From: JACMOY01 sp046590855
GTDB taxonomy: Bacteria; Actinomycetota; Actinomycetes; Actinomycetales; Angustibacteraceae
DNA length: 9,342 nucleotides
NCBI GenBank assembly: GCA_046590855.1
Contig: JBKJTJ010000069.1
Span: 1 to 9,342, forward strand
Reading direction: 5' to 3'
Part shown: positions 6,018 through 9,342 of the stretch, one piece after another
How positions within the stretch are numbered: position 1 is the stretch's first letter
Layout of the letters: the number at the start of each line of letters is the position of its first letter
Made by a program: the position numbers and the translations under genes
Notes under the pieces: generated by a model
What the model was told of the DNA's origin: nothing
The model's database searches: none
The model's input: only the letters and a program-made list of their open reading frames with translations

Positions 6018-7033
6018 GCGCTCCGACCATGCGCGCCAGTGTCCTTCGGGGGGTCGGCGACCTGCTCGTCGAGGATCGGCCCGTCCCCCACACCGGGGCG
6101 GGTGAGGTGCTGGTGCGCATCGGTTCAGTCGGGGTGTGCGGTTCCGACGTGCACTACTACGAGCGGGGCCGGATCGGTCCGTACGTCGTCGACCACCCGC
6201 TGGTGCTGGGCCACGAGGCCGGAGGCACGGTTGCGGACGTCGGCGACGGGGTGACCTCGCTCGAGGTCGGCCAGCGGGTCTCGATCGAGCCGGGCGTCCC
6301 CTGCGGCGGGTGCGTCCAGTGCCTCTCGGGCCGCTACAACCTGTGCCCGGGCATGCGGTTCTTCGCGACGCCGCCGTACGACGGGGCGTTCTGCGAGTAC
6401 GTCGTCATGCCGGCGGCCTTCGTCCACGCCGTGCCCGACACGGTCAGCGACGACGCCGCCGGGCTGATCGAGCCGCTGTCGGTGGGGATCTGGGCCTGCC
6501 GACGCGGCGAGGTCGGGCCCGGCGTCCGCGTCCTGGTGACCGGTGCCGGGCCGATCGGACTGGTGTGCGCGCAGGCCGCGCTCGCCTACGGCGCGACCGA
6601 GGTGGTCGTCAGCGACGTCAACCCGCACCGGCTGGCCCTCGCCCGCCGGGTCGGTGCGAGGACGTGGGACGTGTCGGTGCAGCCCCTGACGGCCGCGGAG
6701 TTCGAGCCGGACGTCCTGCTGGAGTGCTCGGGCCACCCGCAGGCCACGGTCGACGCGATCCGCACCGTCGCGCGGGCCGGCCGCGTCGTGCTGATCGGCA
6801 TGGGCGGCGACGAGCTGACGCTGCCGCTGCCTTACGTGCAGGACCGCGAGCTCGTGCTGCTGGGCGCCTTCCGCTACGCCAACACCTGGCCCACCGCGAT
6901 CGCGCTCGTCGCCGCGGGTCGGGTCGACCTGGACGTGCTCGTGACCGGTCACTACGGTCTGGATGACGTGAGCGACGCCCTGACGGCCGGTCGGCGCGAT
7001 CCCACGACGGTCAAGACGATGGTCCGGCCATGA
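6014..7033 (+). CDS. Zinc-dependent polyol dehydrogenase (sorbitol/xylitol dehydrogenase-like, MDR family)
   Basis: A cytosolic medium-chain dehydrogenase that probably oxidises the imported polyol to a ketose with NAD+. The 339-aa product has a GroES-like N-terminal domain with all catalytic-zinc ligands expected of the sorbitol dehydrogenase group: C42 (VCGSD), H67 and E68 (GHEAGG) and E153 (IEPLSV). The structural-zinc cysteines C97, C100, C103 and C111 are present. The Rossmann motif GAGPIG is at 177-182, and D201 ends the second strand, which favours NAD over NADP. Threonine dehydrogenase and other MDR enzymes are alternatives, but GSDVHYYERGRIG and the operon favour a polyol substrate. 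Start ATG 6014 overlaps the permease stop (ATGA). No strong SD is seen, so translation is probably coupled. ATG 6029 (M6) is a possible alternative start, directly before the conserved region. Confidence 0.9.
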   Translation: MSAPTMRASVLRGVGDLLVEDRPVPHTGAGEVLVRIGSVGVCGSDVHYYERGRIGPYVVDHPLVLGHEAGGTVADVGDGVTSLEVGQRVSIEPGVPCGGCVQCLSGRYNLCPGMRFFATPPYDGAFCEYVVMPAAFVHAVPDTVSDDAAGLIEPLSVGIWACRRGEVGPGVRVLVTGAGPIGLVCAQAALAYGATEVVVSDVNPHRLALARRVGARTWDVSVQPLTAAEFEPDVLLECSGHPQATVDAIRTVARAGRVVLIGMGGDELTLPLPYVQDRELVLLGAFRYANTWPTAIALVAAGRVDLDVLVTGHYGLDDVSDALTAGRRDPTTVKTMVRP

Positions 7034-7104
7034 AGGTCACGACCTTGCAGACCCGCGAACCCTCCACGACCTTGCACGAGACGGGACGACGATGCCGGTT
7101 CTGA
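7030..7104 (+). other. Possible 24-codon bridging mini-ORF
   Basis: ATG 7030 overlaps the zinc dehydrogenase stop (ATGA). The frame runs 24 codons to TGA 7102-7104, 13 nt inside the next gene. Both copies of the 12-bp repeat are in frame, each coding Thr-Thr-Leu. It has no good SD of its own. It could carry ribosomes across the gap to the next gene, or be chance. I recognise no family. Confidence 0.18.
7038..7076 (+). repeat. 12-bp direct repeat (cacgaccttgca) between the two dehydrogenase genes
   Basis: cacgaccttgca occurs at 7038-7049 and identically at 7065-7076, 27 bp apart, in the only sizeable gap (58 nt) between the two dehydrogenase genes. It could be a pair of regulator half-sites, or a small duplication. 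Confidence 0.5.
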
Positions 7105-8570
7105 ACGCTGCCAACCTGCCCGCGCTGCGCGCTGAGGTCGCGCGCCCGACGTACGACCGAGCGGGCGTGACGGTCGGCGTCGTGCACATCGGTGTCGGCG
7201 GGTTCCACCGCGCGCACCAGGCGATGTACCTCGACCGGCTGATGAACGAGGGGCGGGCGCTGGACTGGGGCATCTGCGGGGTGGGGGTGCTGGAGTCCGA
7301 CCGGCGGATGGCCGAGGTCATGGCGGCGCAGGACTGCCTCTACACCCTCGTGGTCAAGCACCCCGACGGTCGGCGCGAGCCGCGCGTCATCGGCTCGCTC
7401 GTCGAGTACCTGCTGGCACCGGACGACCCGGAGGCCGTGGTCGAGAAGATGGCCGACCCCGCCACCCGGATCGTCTCGCTGACCGTGACCGAGGGCGGCT
7501 ACAACATCCACGCCGTCACGGCCCAGTTCGACGAGACCAACCCCGACGTCCGCCACGACCTGGCGCCCGGCGCCGCTCCGCGCACGACGTTCGCCCTGGT
7601 GACCGAGGCGCTCGTGCGCCGCCGCGACCGCGGCATCGAGCCCTTCACGATCCTGTCCTGCGACAACATCCAGGGCAACGGCGACGTCGCCCGCCGCAGC
7701 TTCGCCGCCTTCGCGCGGCTGCGCGACCCCGCGCTCGGTGACTGGGTCGAGCAGAACGTGCGGTTCCCCAACTGCATGGTCGACCGGATCACCCCGGTCA
7801 CCACGGACGACGACCGCGCTGAGACCGCCGAGCTGCTCGGCGTGCGGGACGACTGGCCCGTGGTCTGCGAGCCCTTCACCCAGTGGGTGCTCGAGGACGC
7901 CTTCGCGGCCCGGCCGCCGCTGCAGGACGTCGGCGTCCAGCTGGTGCAGGACGTCGAGCCGTACGAGCTGATGAAGCTGCGGCTGCTCAACGCCAGCCAC
8001 CAGGCCCTCGCCTACTTCGGTCACCTGGCCGGCTACCGGTTGGTGCACGAGGTCTGCCAGGACCCGCTGTTCGCCCGCTTCCTGCTGGCCTACATGGAGC
8101 GCGAGGCCACCCCGACCCTCGAGCCGGTTCCGGGCATCGACCTCGTGGCCTACCAGCACGAGCTGATCGCGCGCTTCAGCAACGACCAGGTGCGCGACAC
8201 CGTGGCCCGCCTCTGCGCCGAGAGCTCGGACCGCATCCCCAAGTGGCTGCTGCCGGTGATCCGGCACAACCTCGAGCACGACGGCGACGTCGAGCTGGCC
8301 ACTGCCGTCGTCGCCAGCTGGGCGCGGTACGCCGAGGCCGTCGACGAGCACGGCCAACCGATCGAGGTGGTCGACCGCCTGCACGACCAGCTCGTCGAGG
8401 CCGCGCGCGCCCAGCACGTCGACCCGCTGGCGTTCGTCCGCGACCGCGAGCTGTTCGGCGACCTCGTCGACGACGAGCGATTCACCACGACCTACCTCGC
8501 GGTGCTGGACTCGTTGCACAGCAAGGGCGCTCGCACCACCCTCGAGGACCTGCTCGGCGGCCGCCCCTGA
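7092..8570 (+). CDS. Mannitol 2-dehydrogenase family protein (polyol-specific long-chain dehydrogenase)
   Basis: A cytosolic, zinc-independent NAD(P)-linked enzyme that interconverts mannitol (or arabitol/sorbitol) and the ketose, for example fructose. The product is 492 aa, the usual size for this family (about 480-500). The N-terminal nucleotide-binding motif GVGGFHRAHQ is at 34-43. SCDNIQGNG (about 189-197) and MVDRITP (about 229-235) are conserved core segments. The catalytic helix motif KLRLLNASH gives K295, N300 and H303, the same residues and, as I recall, the same numbering as the Lys/Asn/His centre of Pseudomonas fluorescens mannitol 2-dehydrogenase. Uronate oxidoreductases (UxuB, UxaB) belong to the same superfamily, but the polyol operon favours a mannitol/arabitol role. 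Start ATG 7092 has GGGA at 7083-7086 and leads straight into the conserved N-terminus. It ends the operon; the next gene begins 33 nt later with its own promoter candidate. Confidence 0.92.
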   Translation: MPVLNAANLPALRAEVARPTYDRAGVTVGVVHIGVGGFHRAHQAMYLDRLMNEGRALDWGICGVGVLESDRRMAEVMAAQDCLYTLVVKHPDGRREPRVIGSLVEYLLAPDDPEAVVEKMADPATRIVSLTVTEGGYNIHAVTAQFDETNPDVRHDLAPGAAPRTTFALVTEALVRRRDRGIEPFTILSCDNIQGNGDVARRSFAAFARLRDPALGDWVEQNVRFPNCMVDRITPVTTDDDRAETAELLGVRDDWPVVCEPFTQWVLEDAFAARPPLQDVGVQLVQDVEPYELMKLRLLNASHQALAYFGHLAGYRLVHEVCQDPLFARFLLAYMEREATPTLEPVPGIDLVAYQHELIARFSNDQVRDTVARLCAESSDRIPKWLLPVIRHNLEHDGDVELATAVVASWARYAEAVDEHGQPIEVVDRLHDQLVEAARAQHVDPLAFVRDRELFGDLVDDERFTTTYLAVLDSLHSKGARTTLEDLLGGRP

Positions 8571-8603
8571 CCGGCGGCGGTGCCGCGTCGTAGGCTTCGC
8601 CTG
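8567..8603 (+). promoter_or_regulatory. Leaderless promoter candidate for the DeoR-type regulator
   Basis: A -10 box TAGGCT (8591-8596, fits TAnnnT) ends 7 nt before ATG 8604. A -35-like CTGACC (8567-8572, four of six matches to TTGACA) precedes it with an 18-nt spacer and overlaps the stop codon of the preceding gene. No SD lies before the ATG. This spacing is the classical arrangement for actinobacterial leaderless mRNAs, with transcription starting at the A of ATG. Confidence 0.6.
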
Positions 8604-9342
8604 ATGGACGCCGACGGACGCCAGCAGCGCATCCTGGGCCTCGCGCGCACCCAGGGCCGGGTCGAGGTCGCCGAGCTGGCCGAGCAGCTGTCGATCTCCC
8701 TCGAGACGGTGCGCCGCGACCTGCGCCGGCTCGAGGAGCACGGGGTGCTGCGGCGCGTGCACGGTGGCGCCTACCCGGTCGAGAACGCCGGGTTCGAGAC
8801 CCAGCTGAGCGCGCGGGTCGGCGCCCGGGTCGACGAGAAGATCCGGATCGCGCGGGCGGCCATCGGCTGCCTCTCGGACGAGTCGAGCGTCTTCTTCGAC
8901 GAGGGCTACACCCCACAGCTGGTGGCCGAGTCGCTGCCGCGCGACCGCGGGCTCACCGTCCTCACCGCGTCGGTGCCGCTGGCTGCGGCGATCGCCGGCC
9001 GCACCGACCTGACCACGATCCTGCTCGGCGGCCGGGTGCGGCCCAACACCCTCGCGACGGTCGGGTCGGCGACCACCGGCATGTTGGGGCGCTACGTGAT
9101 CGACCTGGCGTTCCTCGGCGCCAACGGGATCTCCCGCGAGCACGGCCTGACCACGCCCGACCCTGCCGTCGCGGCGGTCAAGGCTCAGGTCGTCGCCAGC
9201 GCCCGCCGACGGATCTTCGTCGGCGTACACACCAAGTTCGGCGTCTCCAGCTTCTGCCGGTTCGGTGACCTCAAGGACATCGAGACGATCGTCACGGACG
9301 AGGGGCTGTCGCTGGCCGAGGCGCGGCGCTACGCCAAGCGCG
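8604..9342 (+). CDS. DeoR/GlpR-family transcriptional regulator (3' truncated by window)
   Basis: 246 residues are visible of a family usually about 250-260 aa, so only the last few are missing. The N-terminal winged helix-turn-helix is RQQRILGLARTQGRVEVAELAEQLSISLETVRRDLRRLEEHGVLRRVHGGA (6-56), including the family hallmark S-x-x-T-V-R-R-D-L-x-x-L and the closing VHGGA. The C-terminal sugar-phosphate-sensing domain follows: DEGYT at 99-103, where many members have DSGTT or DAGTT; LLGGRVRPNTLATVG; LAFLGANGIS; and TKFG with K211. It most likely represses the polyol operon just upstream and responds to a ketose phosphate or free sugar; this is inference from family and position. The start ATG 8604 directly precedes the conserved N-terminus. 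There is no SD, in keeping with the leaderless promoter before it. Confidence 0.92.
   Translation, partial: MDADGRQQRILGLARTQGRVEVAELAEQLSISLETVRRDLRRLEEHGVLRRVHGGAYPVENAGFETQLSARVGARVDEKIRIARAAIGCLSDESSVFFDEGYTPQLVAESLPRDRGLTVLTASVPLAAAIAGRTDLTTILLGGRVRPNTLATVGSATTGMLGRYVIDLAFLGANGISREHGLTTPDPAVAAVKAQVVASARRRIFVGVHTKFGVSSFCRFGDLKDIETIVTDEGLSLAEARRYAKR

Noticed and set aside
7011..9230. A 739-codon open frame on the minus strand, the longest in the window
   Set aside because: It lies opposite the mannitol dehydrogenase and the DeoR-type gene, both of which have clear family motifs. Its translation is low-complexity (Arg, Asp, Val, Gly, Leu) and it arises from high third-position G+C on the other strand.

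Overview
The window comes from a high-G+C actinobacterium. GC-rich codons dominate every frame that reads as protein, GTG starts are common, and several gene junctions are 4-nt GTGA/ATGA overlaps. The cysK-cysE arrangement and a TAnnnT-type leaderless promoter also fit Actinomycetota. The order Propionibacteriales/Nocardioidaceae is a guess that the sequence alone cannot prove. All recognised genes lie on the + strand.

Layout. (1) Positions 2-484 hold the C-terminal part of a CUT2-type (ribose/fructose/xylose class) sugar ABC ATPase, closed by a strong hairpin terminator at 492-535. Its visible 5' end sits inside a perfect 16-bp inverted repeat that starts at base 1. (2) Positions 655-2210 hold cysK and cysE, two nucleotides apart, the last two steps of cysteine synthesis. 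CysE ends in isoleucine, the residue that docks into CysK in the cysteine synthase complex. A 14-bp stem terminator follows at 2229-2266. (3) Positions 2267-2695 are a long leader with no convincing gene. It contains a 9-bp direct repeat at 21-bp spacing, a weak promoter candidate and two or three hairpins, two of which are mutually exclusive. (4) Positions 2696-8570 are one tight operon for polyol (sugar alcohol) use: a lipoprotein binding protein, two CUT1 permeases of the SmoE/SmoF/SmoG (sorbitol/mannitol) type, a zinc-dependent sorbitol/xylitol-type dehydrogenase and a mannitol 2-dehydrogenase-family enzyme. (5) From 8604 to the right edge is a DeoR/GlpR-family regulator that runs off the window. 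It appears to have its own leaderless promoter.

How the genes work together (inference from families). The binding protein captures a polyol outside the membrane and the two permeases carry it in. One or both NAD-dependent dehydrogenases oxidise it to a ketose such as fructose or xylulose, and the DeoR-type protein probably senses a sugar or sugar phosphate to control the operon. The operon has no ATPase gene. A shared MsmK/UgpC-type ATPase elsewhere in the genome would be expected to power it, because the CUT2 ATPase at the left edge belongs to a different transporter class.

I see no undescribed defence, mobile or RNA-guided system here. The points worth a second look are regulatory and architectural: the edge palindrome, the structured leader, the perfect 18-bp hairpin between binding protein and permease, the repeat-bearing junction before the mannitol dehydrogenase, and the leaderless regulator.
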